Positions 37,028-45,428 of a DNA stretch of 64,000 bases are shown in pieces. The stretch spans positions 744,001 through 808,000 of the forward strand of contig CBDBZX010000002.1 in NCBI GenBank assembly GCA_965213645.1. The letters run 5' to 3'. Both the position numbers and the translations under genes were made by a program. The first letter of the stretch is position 1, and every line of letters begins with the position of its first letter. Source of the DNA: CBDBZX01 sp965213645. Lineage in GTDB: Bacteria; Deinococcota; Deinococci; Deinococcales; Trueperaceae. A model generated the notes under the pieces. It saw only the letters and a program-made list of their open reading frames with translations, made no database searches and had not been told where the DNA came from.

Positions 37028-37753
37028 TTAAGGCCACGAGGTCTCGCGCATCGGCAGTACAGTCAACTCGGGCACGACCGTCCCTTCGGGCTGCGTCAGG
37101 GCGAAGAGCACCGCCTTGGCGACGTTTTCGGGCTCCTGGAGCAGGCCGGGGTCGGTGTCCGGGAAGCGGTCCATGATGAAGGGCGTGCGCATCCCGCCTG
37201 CGACCACGGCGGTCACGCGCACGTTGCAGGGCCGCGCCTCGACGTGCAGGGCGTGGGAGAGTCCCAAGAGTCCCCATTTCGAGGCGTGGTAGGCCGAGGC
37301 GTTCGCCCAGGTGCGCTTGGCGGCGGTGGAGGTGATGTTGATGATGCTGCCGCCGCGCCCTTTCATAAGAGGTAGGGCGAGCTTGGACAAGACGAAGGGC
37401 GCGCGCAGGTTGACCGCCTGCACGCGGTCCCAGTCTTCAATGTTCAGCTCCTCCACCGAGACGGTGATGTCGGTGCCCGCATTATTGATCAAGATATCGA
37501 GTTGACCGTAGCGCTCTACGATGTCGTTCACCACGCGCTCAGCCTCCGCGTCGTCGCGCACGTCGAGGTGAATGGGCTGAGCATCCAGCCCTTCGTTCCT
37601 CAATTCGCTCGACACGCGCTCCGCGTTCCCTAAGTTGACGTCCGCGCACACCACACGTGCGCCCGCTGCCGCTAGGGTGCGGCACAGCGCCGCGCCGAGG
37701 CCGCTGCCGCCGCCCGTGATAAGAGATACTTGTCCGCTGAGTTCGTTTGCCAT
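37028..37753 (-). CDS. Classical short-chain dehydrogenase/reductase
   Basis: The 241-residue SDR has the NAD(P) motif TGGGSGLGAALC, NNAGTDI and the catalytic Ser / Tyr-x-x-x-Lys (SAYHASKWG). It lies between gmhB and the GT4-GmhA fusion. It is a classical SDR of about 250 residues, not the extended type of the HldD epimerase, so it does not obviously fill the missing epimerase step. Substrate unknown. Confidence 0.9.
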   Translation of the reverse strand: MANELSGQVSLITGGGSGLGAALCRTLAAAGARVVCADVNLGNAERVSSELRNEGLDAQPIHLDVRDDAEAERVVNDIVERYGQLDILINNAGTDITVSVEELNIEDWDRVQAVNLRAPFVLSKLALPLMKGRGGSIINITSTAAKRTWANASAYHASKWGLLGLSHALHVEARPCNVRVTAVVAGGMRTPFIMDRFPDTDPGLLQEPENVAKAVLFALTQPEGTVVPELTVLPMRETSWP

Positions 37754-37842
37754 TTTATTTTCTCCTCGTGAATCCGACTTACGCCGTAAAGGTCGCGCCG
37801 CAACCTCTAGCTTCTTACTCCTTGCTTCTAACTTCTAACTTC

Positions 37843-39774
37843 TCAATCGTTCGTGATGGGGATGGGCTCGAGTGCCGCATCCCGTCGCACAGCGTCTTTG
37901 AATACGCCCATCATCTCGTTCTCCACAAGTTCGCATAAGAGGTGTAAAACCAGCGTGTGCACCTCTTGAACGCGCGGCGTGTGGTGTTCGGGCACGACGA
38001 GGGGCAGGTCCGCCAGTCGGCCCGCCGCGCCGCCGCCCTTGCCGAGCAGCGCTAGCGTAGTCATCCCTTTCGCCTTCGCCTCATTAAGTGCCCGGACGAG
38101 GTTCTCAGACGCGCCGCTCGTGCTGATCGTGAGGAGCACGTCGCCGGGTCGCCCGAGCGCCTGGACCTGTCGGGCGAACACGTCCGCGAAGCCAACGTCG
38201 TTGGCCCAGGCGGTCAAGACTGAGGTGTCGGTGTTGAGCGATAGGACGGGCAGGCCGGGCCGTCCGTGCACGAGAAAGCGCCCGACGAGTTCGGCGGCTA
38301 GGTGCTGCGCGTCCGCCGCCGAGCCGCCGTTGCCGCACACCAGGAGCGTGTTGCCGCGCTCGAAGCAGTCCGTGAGCACGCGGGCGGCGTGGATGATGGG
38401 CTCGCGCAAAGCGGTGCGGGAGCGCTCTAAAGCCCGAATCGCGCCCGTGAAGTTCTGCTCGATAGTGTCGGCGCTTTGAGTCTCGTTATAGACGTCATTC
38501 GTCTGCGGCATCAGGAATTCGCTCATTTGTGTCTCGAGTGGCCGTGCTACCGCTTCGTACACGCGCCGCATTGCCCCTGCCACCCCTTCCCAGGTGAAGT
38601 CGCGCAGCACCCGCGCCCGCCCGCGTCGCCCCATCGCCTCGGCGCGTTCGGGGTCAGCGAGCAAGAGGTTAAGAGCACGTGCCAAGGCGTCCGGGTTTTT
38701 AGGCGGCACGAGCAGCCCGGTCTCTGCGTCCACGACGCTGTACTTCACGCCGCCCACAGCGGAGCCCACCACCGGGCGGGCGCAGGCCATCGCCTCGAGA
38801 GGTGTAATACCGAAGGGCTCGTACCAAGGGGTTGTCACGAACACGTCGGCGGCGGCGTAGACGTATCGGAGTTCATCTCTCGGCTTCTGGCCCAAGAAGT
38901 GGACGCGAGAGGTCACGTCAACTGACTTGGCGACCTCTTGCAGCCGTCCGATTTCCGGCGTCTTTACCGGGTCGGGCTCCGCCGTCTCGCCGCCTACGAT
39001 GAGCAGGTGCGCATCTCGAACGTGAGTAAGCGAGCGCACTACCGTTTCAACCCCTTTGCGCGGGACCATGCGCCCGAGTTGGAGGATGAGCGGGGTGTTT
39101 TGCTCGAGAGGTAGAGCGAGTCGTACTCGAGCCTCCCTCTTATCCAGCGGCGCGAACTCGGCGGGGTCGAAGCCGCAGGGAATGAGGTGGATGCGTGAGG
39201 CGTCCGCGCCGTAGAGCCCGGTGAGGTCGTCCACATCCTGCGGGCACTCGGCGATGAGGGCGTCCGCTTCGCGAACTAGGCGGGCCTCGAGGTCGAAGCG
39301 TTCGTCTGGAAAGAGGTCCGCCGCGCCCTGATGGAGCCGCCGCACCTTACCCAAGGCGTGAAAGGTGACAACGAAGGGCGTACCCGTGCGCTCTTTAAGG
39401 TCCGCCGCAACGAGACCCGACAGGAAGAAGTTGGCGTGGACGAGCCCGTACGCGCCCTCCCTTTCAATAAATGCCTCCATCCAGTCTGTAAAGTCGCCCA
39501 TATAAGGAAGCAGCCGCTCCTTGGGCACAGGGCAGGGCGGCCCGGCAGAAACGTGGACGACGCGCACGCCTGCCCAGGGCACGACCTCGGGTTGCGACGT
39601 ACAGGTGCGGCGGGTGAACACGTCCACGTGCACGCCCACCGCCGCAAGCCGCTTGGCGAGTTGGGCCACGTAGACGTTCTGCCCGCCTGCGTCCACGCCG
39701 CCCAGGGTTGCCAAGGGTGAGGCGTGATCCGAGATCATCGCAACTCTGAGCGAATTAGCATGTTCGGACTTCAA
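37843..39774 (-). CDS. gmhA: Fusion of GT4 glycosyltransferase and GmhA sedoheptulose-7-phosphate isomerase
   Basis: The 643-residue protein joins two enzymes. Residues 1 to about 412 are a GT4 GT-B glycosyltransferase of the sucrose-phosphate-synthase-like group (GGVDAGGQNVYVAQLAKRL; EPFGITPLEAMACARPVVGSAVGG with the donor E-x7-E). Residues about 435-625 are a SIS domain with GmhA active-site residues: CGNGGSAADAQHLAAEL (His491, Glu495) and VQEVHTLVLHLLCELVE (Gln603, His611), matching the E. coli GmhA zinc ligands. The isomerase makes D-glycero-D-manno-heptose 7-phosphate. The fusion ties heptose synthesis to a glycosyl transfer. It overlaps the upstream GT4 gene by 4 bases. Confidence 0.93.
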   Translation of the reverse strand: MKSEHANSLRVAMISDHASPLATLGGVDAGGQNVYVAQLAKRLAAVGVHVDVFTRRTCTSQPEVVPWAGVRVVHVSAGPPCPVPKERLLPYMGDFTDWMEAFIEREGAYGLVHANFFLSGLVAADLKERTGTPFVVTFHALGKVRRLHQGAADLFPDERFDLEARLVREADALIAECPQDVDDLTGLYGADASRIHLIPCGFDPAEFAPLDKREARVRLALPLEQNTPLILQLGRMVPRKGVETVVRSLTHVRDAHLLIVGGETAEPDPVKTPEIGRLQEVAKSVDVTSRVHFLGQKPRDELRYVYAAADVFVTTPWYEPFGITPLEAMACARPVVGSAVGGVKYSVVDAETGLLVPPKNPDALARALNLLLADPERAEAMGRRGRARVLRDFTWEGVAGAMRRVYEAVARPLETQMSEFLMPQTNDVYNETQSADTIEQNFTGAIRALERSRTALREPIIHAARVLTDCFERGNTLLVCGNGGSAADAQHLAAELVGRFLVHGRPGLPVLSLNTDTSVLTAWANDVGFADVFARQVQALGRPGDVLLTISTSGASENLVRALNEAKAKGMTTLALLGKGGGAAGRLADLPLVVPEHHTPRVQEVHTLVLHLLCELVENEMMGVFKDAVRRDAALEPIPITND

Positions 39775-40772
39775 GCGGAGACCTCCTCATTTATGGGTGC
39801 GTTTGCTGCAACATCGGCGGTGACGCTTGTAGCGAGTTGAGTAGCCCTCGAGTACGCTGCCTCCCAATCACGCGCAAACCTCTCCATACCGAAGCGCTTT
39901 TTCGCCACCTCTTTCGCCCCTGCGCCGAGCCGCGCGGCCTCCTCCGGGTCAGCGAGAAGCCGCTGCATCAATTCAACGAGCTTGCCCACATCCGTATCCA
40001 CGTAGCCCGACACGCCGTTCTCGATGACCGTCGCCATCTCAGTTGTTGCCAAGCCGACCACAGGCAGTCCGACGCGCATCGCTTCGCACACTGCGAGCCC
40101 TAATGAGGTGTAGCGGATGGGGTTGAATAAGAAGCGGTAGCGGGCGGCGAAGTAGGGCAGTTCGTCGTGCGGCACTTCGCCCAAACCGCCGACCTCTTCC
40201 GAGCCGTAGCCCACGAGGTCTAAGGGGACGTGTTTGCGCACCTCTTGAAACACGTCCAGTCCTAAGCGGCGACCCCTCGAGCCCAAGCCATTGACCACCA
40301 CGAGCCCCCGCGCCTTCTCGCCCGTATACCGCGCGTCCTCCGGCATATGAACGCCGTGCTCAACGACACAGGTCGGCGTGCGCCGCGCGTCCCACATGAG
40401 GGCGTTGAAGGGGGTGACGTGCGCGAGTAGGACAGAGGGGTCGTCCACGGGGTGCGGCGTGTTCGTGGGGTGGCCCTGCGGCGGGTCGTGCTCCAAGAAG
40501 ATACGCGGCAAGCGGCGCTGAGTCGGACTTAAATCCTCGTATTGGTCCTCAGCCCAGTTCTTCGCCGACTGATACATGACGAGGTCTAGGTCTAGGTTTT
40601 TGACCTCTTCCGCCCGCACGTCCACAACATGCTCACCCCAACGCCCGCTGCCGAGTCGCCCGCCGTAGCCGGGTGGCACGCCCTCCTTGACGGGCAGGTA
40701 GTAGCGGTGGCGCGTGTTGCGCGTCAGGTAGTAGAGGTACGCCCCGTGGACGTGCCAGGTCAGAATGTTCAT
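39771..40772 (-). CDS. GT4-like glycosyltransferase
   Basis: The 333-residue protein starts MNILTWHVHGAYLYYLTR and has the GT-B C-terminal signature FLFNPIRYTSLGLAVCEAMRVGLPVVGLATTEMATVIENG. The N-terminal half is shorter than usual. ATG 40772 overlaps the GT9 stop (ATGA), which fixes the start; the long upstream open frame is a shadow of the GT9 gene. It is translationally coupled to the GT4-GmhA fusion. Confidence 0.88.
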   Translation of the reverse strand: MNILTWHVHGAYLYYLTRNTRHRYYLPVKEGVPPGYGGRLGSGRWGEHVVDVRAEEVKNLDLDLVMYQSAKNWAEDQYEDLSPTQRRLPRIFLEHDPPQGHPTNTPHPVDDPSVLLAHVTPFNALMWDARRTPTCVVEHGVHMPEDARYTGEKARGLVVVNGLGSRGRRLGLDVFQEVRKHVPLDLVGYGSEEVGGLGEVPHDELPYFAARYRFLFNPIRYTSLGLAVCEAMRVGLPVVGLATTEMATVIENGVSGYVDTDVGKLVELMQRLLADPEEAARLGAGAKEVAKKRFGMERFARDWEAAYSRATQLATSVTADVAANAPINEEVSA

Positions 40773-41779
40773 GGTGCGTTTACCATGTGTCCCCCCGATA
40801 TGAGTTTCCCTAGCTGTGTGTGCGTGACGGCTAGTACGGCTGTGGGTGGCTCGAGTCCTGCCTGAATCACGATATGCCGCGACCTGTCTAGCGGAGCCCA
40901 ACGCGCCGGGTCGGTCTTTAGAAAGATGACGACGCTCGGCGTCTGGGTTGCTGCGGCGAGGTGCGAGACGCCCGTATCGTTGCAGATGAGCAGCCGCGCT
41001 CCCTTTAAGAGCGCCGCGAGCGTGCCCAGGTCGGTCTTGCCGCAGAGGTTGATAGACCCAGGCAACATCTGCGTCAGACGTTGCGCGAGGTCGCGCTCTC
41101 CTGCGCTCCCTGTCACCACGACCTGTAGCTCCAGTTTCTGCGCCTCCTGGCCGACGGTTGCGAAGTGCTCGAGCGGCCACCGCTTCGCCTCACTCGCCGC
41201 GCCGGGGTGGAGGATGAGGTAGTCCCTGAGCCCGTATTTACGCCTGAGCGCGTTCGCCTGAGCGAAGTCATCTGCGTGAAGCGGGAAACTCAGCGCTGCG
41301 TCTCGCACCTCATCCTCTCGAATACCCAAGTACGATAAGAGCCGCAGCCCGCGCCGCACCTCGTGCTCGCCCTCGCGCCAGGGCAGGAAGTGCGGGCCGG
41401 GCGGTTTCTCCTGCCCCTTCTGATAGAAGCCTACGGTGAGAGGTGCGGCGAGCGCCCGCACGAAGGTGTTGCTCTGCGGCCCGCTGCCGTGAAGCTGGAG
41501 CACGGCGTCGAAGCGGCCTCGGTAGGTGTTCAGGAACGCCGCTAACCGTTTGGCGTCAAAGGGTACTTCGGGCAAGCCCGGCGCACCGGGGAAGGGCAAG
41601 AAGGCGTCCCAGAGCCCGTAGCGCGAGGACAACGCAGCTTGCTCTGGCAAACCGATCAGTGTAATGTGCACGTGTGGCAGACCGCGCCTGAGCGCCCGGA
41701 GCGCTGGCGTCGCGCACAAAAAGTCACCCAGTCCAGGGAGTGCCCGGAGCACGGCGAGGCGACCTTTGGGAGCAAGCAC
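40769..41779 (-). CDS. Glycosyltransferase family 9 (heptosyltransferase-like) protein
   Basis: The 336-residue GT9 protein has VLRALPGLGDFLCATPALRALRRGLPHVHITLIG, LILHPGAASEAKRWPLEHFATVG and LLICNDTGVSHLAAATQTPSVVIFLKTDPARWAPLD. It starts with GTG, 5 bases after TACACT on the minus strand, so it probably heads the glycan operon that runs down to 37.8 kb. Unlike the other copies it has no C-terminal Cys cluster. Confidence 0.9.
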   Translation of the reverse strand: MLAPKGRLAVLRALPGLGDFLCATPALRALRRGLPHVHITLIGLPEQAALSSRYGLWDAFLPFPGAPGLPEVPFDAKRLAAFLNTYRGRFDAVLQLHGSGPQSNTFVRALAAPLTVGFYQKGQEKPPGPHFLPWREGEHEVRRGLRLLSYLGIREDEVRDAALSFPLHADDFAQANALRRKYGLRDYLILHPGAASEAKRWPLEHFATVGQEAQKLELQVVVTGSAGERDLAQRLTQMLPGSINLCGKTDLGTLAALLKGARLLICNDTGVSHLAAATQTPSVVIFLKTDPARWAPLDRSRHIVIQAGLEPPTAVLAVTHTQLGKLISGGHMVNAP

Positions 41780-41781
41780 AG

Positions 41782-41807
41782 TGCAGTGTAAAAAACTTCA
41801 CACTGCA
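41782..41807. promoter_or_regulatory. Palindrome overlapping the -10 of the glycan operon
   Basis: TGCAGTGT (41782-41789) and ACACTGCA (41800-41807) are perfect 8-bp arms with a 10-base spacer. The minus-strand -10 candidate TACACT overlaps the arm next to the GTG start. A repressor bound here would block transcription. The CdaR-type regulator encoded just upstream is one candidate, but nothing in the sequence proves the link. Confidence 0.5.
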
Positions 41808-41923
41808 GTTCATCGGGCAGATGCCTGAAAATCTAAGGTAGTAAGACCATAGGTCGTGGCAGATGCACAGTAGTAACCCGCTTATTCAGGTTTTACACGG
41901 TTATTCGGAGTTGCTAACGCTAA

Positions 41924-43132
41924 CTAGCACGGTACGGTGTAGGCGCGGCGCGTCTCCCTAGACATCCTATCGGACACGCCATCCGAGATTCTATCCGACA
42001 TGCCTTTGTGCAGTTGCCTCATCACCAGCGCCAAGCGAATCTGCACGGCGTCGTCGAAGCGTTTCGGGTCCATGCCAGTCAGTGAGGCTATTTTCTCCAG
42101 GCGATACGAGAGCGTATTGCGGTGGACGCCTAACGCTTTGGCTGCCGCACTCGGCTGACAGTCGTGCTCGAACAGGCACGTTAGGGTACGCAGCAACTCG
42201 GGCTCGTCGTCCAGGGGGCTCAGCAAAAAGGTCGCGAGGTCGGCTTTGGTGCGCTCGTCCGCCACGCCGATAAAGGCGGCGATGCCCACCGAATCGAGGC
42301 AGTGCACCCCATTTTCCTGACCTAAGCGGCGGCCCAGCGAGAGCGCGGCTTTCGCGTCCGCGTAGGAGTGCGCGAGCCCAGGCAGACCTCGGTGGTAGCG
42401 CCCAATGCCGATGCTCACCTCAGCGCCTGTATCTCCCATATCTGTCGTCAAGCGCTCCACCAAGGCCGCCGCCGCCCGCTTGAGTGCGCCCAAATCAGCC
42501 CAAGCCGACGCCTTGTGGTCCTCAGCCCAAGGTGCCAAGTTCTTCGCGTCGCTCGCCTTTAAGACGGCGACCTCGCCCGCGCCGATGTAGGCGCAAATCG
42601 TATCGTTGGGCAGGTGGAAAAACCGCACCACGCTGTTGATGATATCGTCCGCTCTGGCTGCGTCGTCCCTTAGATACGCTTCCGCGCCGATGAGGAGCAC
42701 TGCTCTAGGGGGCGTGAGGTCCATGCCCAAGATGCGGGCTTGGCGGTAGATGCTCTCCTCGTCCGAGACATGCCCGCGCAAGAGGTCGTGAATGAGCGTG
42801 TTTTTAAGGTCGCTGCCGCCCTGCAAACCCTCCAAGGTCATTTGGCTGATGATTAGCTCGAGCACCCCACGCACAAGCCGAGGGGGGTGTGAGATACGCC
42901 CCCTAGACGCTGCCGCGTGTGCCCCTACTACCACATGACCTTCCCAAGTGTTGAGGCGTAGTGGCGTAAAGATGTGCGAGGCAGCGTCCCTCAGCACGCG
43001 CCCCGAAAAACCCGGTTCGCTCGCCGCCACGATCCGCTCGCTCTGGTCAACGACGCAGACGTGGTCACCCAACAGGTCCGCCGCCCGCCGGCTCACCCTC
43101 GCCGCCACCTCTACCACCTGTTCCCTAGTCAC
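41924..43132 (-). CDS. cdaR: CdaR/PucR-family transcriptional regulator
   Basis: The protein has an N-terminal sugar-diacid-recognition domain (VCVVDQSERIVAASEPGFSG, PLRLNTWEGHVVVG), a GGDEF-like middle region (VSIGIGRYHRGLPGLAHSYADAKAALSLG) and a C-terminal PucR helix-turn-helix (CQPSAAAKALGVHRNTLSYRLEKIASLTGMD). CdaR of E. coli responds to glucarate, galactarate and glycerate; no such catabolic genes are nearby. GTG 43132 is chosen because GGGGAG lies 4-5 bases before it; an ATG at 43165 adds 11 residues. Tail ends in an unusual Ser/Arg-rich segment. Confidence 0.87.
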   Translation of the reverse strand: MTREQVVEVAARVSRRAADLLGDHVCVVDQSERIVAASEPGFSGRVLRDAASHIFTPLRLNTWEGHVVVGAHAAASRGRISHPPRLVRGVLELIISQMTLEGLQGGSDLKNTLIHDLLRGHVSDEESIYRQARILGMDLTPPRAVLLIGAEAYLRDDAARADDIINSVVRFFHLPNDTICAYIGAGEVAVLKASDAKNLAPWAEDHKASAWADLGALKRAAAALVERLTTDMGDTGAEVSIGIGRYHRGLPGLAHSYADAKAALSLGRRLGQENGVHCLDSVGIAAFIGVADERTKADLATFLLSPLDDEPELLRTLTCLFEHDCQPSAAAKALGVHRNTLSYRLEKIASLTGMDPKRFDDAVQIRLALVMRQLHKGMSDRISDGVSDRMSRETRRAYTVPC

Positions 43133-43315
43133 GCTACTCCCCCCCCGCGAACATCTGACAGTCATGACCTCAGTTTCTACTCCATACTACCCCTAAAAAA
43201 ATGGGTCAACTGTACCAAAAAGGCCAGTGCAAATGAAATGGGAATGAGGCGGAAAGATGCCTGAAGGGTGAGCTTGGCGTGTGTGTTGCGCTCGTCATCT
43301 CCAAATGACGCGCAC

Positions 43316-43982
43316 CTACGAGGTCAACAGCGCTTCTAAAGAGACGCTACCTAAACCCTCCAACATGGCGTCGGGCTCGCCCAGCCGCGCCTGTGGGCCC
43401 AGGCCGACCACGCGGCAACCCGCGCCTCGCGCCGCCCGCACGCCCGCCGCGCCGTCCTCGACGACCAAGCAGCGACAAGCCGGAAGGCCAAGCTCGCGCA
43501 CCACGCGCACGTACAGCTCGGGCGCGGGCTTGCCGCGCGTCACGTCGGTGCCGTCGGCGAAGGCGCTGAAGAAGGGGCGAACCTGGAGGCGCTCGCAGAC
43601 CAAGCGGGCGTTGCGGCTGCTCGAGGCCAACCCCAAAGGAACCCTTGCCGCTTTAGCCTCCTCCAAAATGCGGCGCACGCCCGGCAAGAGTTCGGGCTCG
43701 GCGTCTTCGATGAGCGCCAAGTAGAGCCGGTTTTTCTCCGCTAAGAGGTGTATAATGACATCTTCTGGCAAGGTCTGTCCGTCCAGCAGCGTCGTGAGCG
43801 AGTCGCGTCGGCTCAGACTGCGCAGGGCGTCTAGGTGGGACAGCTCGAGCCTCACGTTCTCCCTGCTTAGCGAGAAGCTCCCACGAGCGGTTGTGGTGGG
43901 GCGTGGTTTCCACTAACACCCCGTCCATGTCGAAGATGAGGGCGGCGGCACGCTGACTGGCGTGTTTTATAGAGCGTGTCAC
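43316..43982 (-). pseudogene. HAD hydrolase (beta-phosphoglucomutase-like), frameshifted
   Basis: The first part (from 43982) reads AALIFDMDGVLVETTPHHNRSWELLAKQGE, with the HAD nucleophile DMDGV. The rest continues in another frame from about 43865 (NVRLELSHLDALRSLSRRDSL... to LASSSRN, GKPAPELYVRVVRELG and VVEDGAAGVRAARGAG). Together they make a normal-length (about 220 residues) beta-phosphoglucomutase-type phosphatase broken by one frameshift around 43858-43872. It is either a recent mutation or a sequencing error; the remainder is intact and conserved. Confidence 0.82.
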
Positions 43983-44032
43983 GTTCTTAACACGAAAGGA
44001 GGACTCAGTACACTGTCAGCTATATAACGGAC

Positions 44033-44199
44033 CATGTCATTCTGAGCCCTACAGCGAGCTATAGGATAGACTCCACGAAGCGGAGTCGAAGAATCTCTGC
44101 ATTCGTCTTCTCCTCTGACTGAGATTACAAAGCGAGACTTCTCGACTGGGCTCGAGGTGACAAGTAAGTTATGTTGCAGTTGCTTAACATGGTACTCAG
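44033..44199 (+). repeat. Interspersed repeat, copy 2
   Basis: Contains CATGTCATTCTGAG, GAAGCGGAGTCGAAGAATCTCTG, CCTCTGACTGAGAT, AAAGCGAGAC, GGTGACAAGTAAG and TTGCAGTTGCTTAAC, in the same order as the rc of copy 1. It is bracketed by the 7-bp direct repeat ACTCAGT (44003-44009 and 44194-44200), which might be a target duplication. It fills most of the 330-base gap between two broken genes. Confidence 0.78.
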
Positions 44200-44300
44200 T
44201 GAAGAATTCGGTGAGAGGCATACGCAGACTCTACCGCGTCTGCTGTGCTGAGGGCGCAAAACCGACACCTGACCCACACAGTGCTGCGCGTCTTGCCAAG

Positions 44301-44306
44301 TACAGT
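44301..44306 (+). promoter_or_regulatory. -10 box of leaderless promoter for the GT9 pseudogene
   Basis: TACAGT ends exactly 6 bases before the ATG at 44313, the first codon of the GT9 reading frame. It supports this as the original start. Confidence 0.5.
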
Positions 44307-44312
44307 GGGCTT

Positions 44313-45428
44313 ATGCTTCACGTCGGACCTCTTCTGGAGAATATAGACCGCATCGCCGTGGTGCGTGCGAACGGCTTGGGCGACCTCATCGTCGCCGAGC
44401 CCGCGCTCTTCGCCCTGCGCCGCGCTTACCCGAAAGCGCACATCACACTCGTCGGCGCGGCGCACAGCCAAAGCGCTGCTGCAAGACAGACCCTTTCCAG
44501 TGGATGAGGTCGTGACGGCCCCGCTCATAGCGGGCGTGCGCTACGCGAGCGGAGCCGAAGCGCCCCCCGACGACCCACCTGAAGTCGTAGACGCCTTTTT
44601 TGGCGCGATGAGGGAGCGACGTTTCGACCTAGCGGTGCAGCTTCACGGCGGCGGTAGCAACTCGAACCCCTTCACAGAGCGTTTAGGTGCGCGAATCACG
44701 GCGGGCGCGAGGGCGAAGGATGCGCCGCCCTTGGATATCAACGTGCCCTATACCTTTTTCCAACACGACGTGCTGCGCTGGTTGGAGGTCGTGGCGGCGG
44801 TAGGTGCGCACCGCCCGTGCGGTTTCATCCACAGCTCGAGACTACCCCGCAAGACCTAGCGGAGGCCGACGCGCACCTCTCCCGAATGGGCTACTCTGCC
44901 GCCCGCCCGCTCGTCGCCCTGCACCCCGGCGCAACCGACCCGCGCCGCCGCTGGCCGCCCGAGCGCTTTGCGGGCCTCGCCGACGCGCTAGCGGCCAAGG
45001 GCTTTCAGCCCCTACTGGTCGGCGGCAGGGTGGACGCGCCCCTCACCGACGCCATCAAGCGCTCCGCGCAGAGGCCGCTGCTCGACCTCTCGAGCACCCT
45101 CTCCTTGTCCGGTCTGGTAGGCATTCTAAAACGCGCCGCCCTCTTCGTCGGCAACGACTCCGGCCCGCGCCACCTCGCCGAAGCGCTCCGCACACCGACG
45201 GTCGGCGTCTTCACCAAGTCGAACCTCGTGGACGTCGCGCCGCTCTTTCGCGCCCGCAACCGCGTGGTGGTCTCCTGGCGAAGCCGTTGCGCGGTGTGCG
45301 GTGTGGACGCCGTGACCGAGCCGCCCTGCACGCACGGCGTGAGCGTGTTAGCGGACGTGAGCGTAGATGAGGTGCTCGCCGAGGCGGTGGATTTGCTGGA
45401 CGCTACAGCGTCCGTAGGTCAAGCGTAG
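44313..45428 (+). pseudogene. GT9 heptosyltransferase-like gene with two compensating frameshifts
   Basis: Three segments in two frames reconstruct one GT9 protein: 44313 to about 44465 (IDRIAVVRANGLGDLIVAEPALFALRRAYPKAHITLVG), about 44470 to 44815 in the +1 frame (LLQDRPFPVDEVV...FDLAVQLHGGGSNSNPF...FQHDVLRWLEVVAAVGAH), then back in the first frame from about 44817 (VRFHPQLETT...VALHPGATDPRRRWPPERFAGLADAL...LFVGNDSGPRHLAEALRTPTVGVFTKS). The shifts cancel, so the last third is in the original frame. Total length (about 371 codons) is normal. Either a decaying gene or two indel errors; a Cys cluster (RCAVCGVD...PPCTHG) is near the C-terminus. Confidence 0.82.

Noticed and set aside
37028..37753. 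SDR as the missing HldD epimerase
   Set aside because: It is a classical short SDR of 241 residues with no HldD signature; HldD is an extended SDR of over 300 residues.
40773..41180. Long N-terminal extension of the GT4 protein
   Set aside because: It is Arg/Gly-rich antisense-style shadow of the overlapping GT9 gene; the ATGA overlap marks the true start at 40772.
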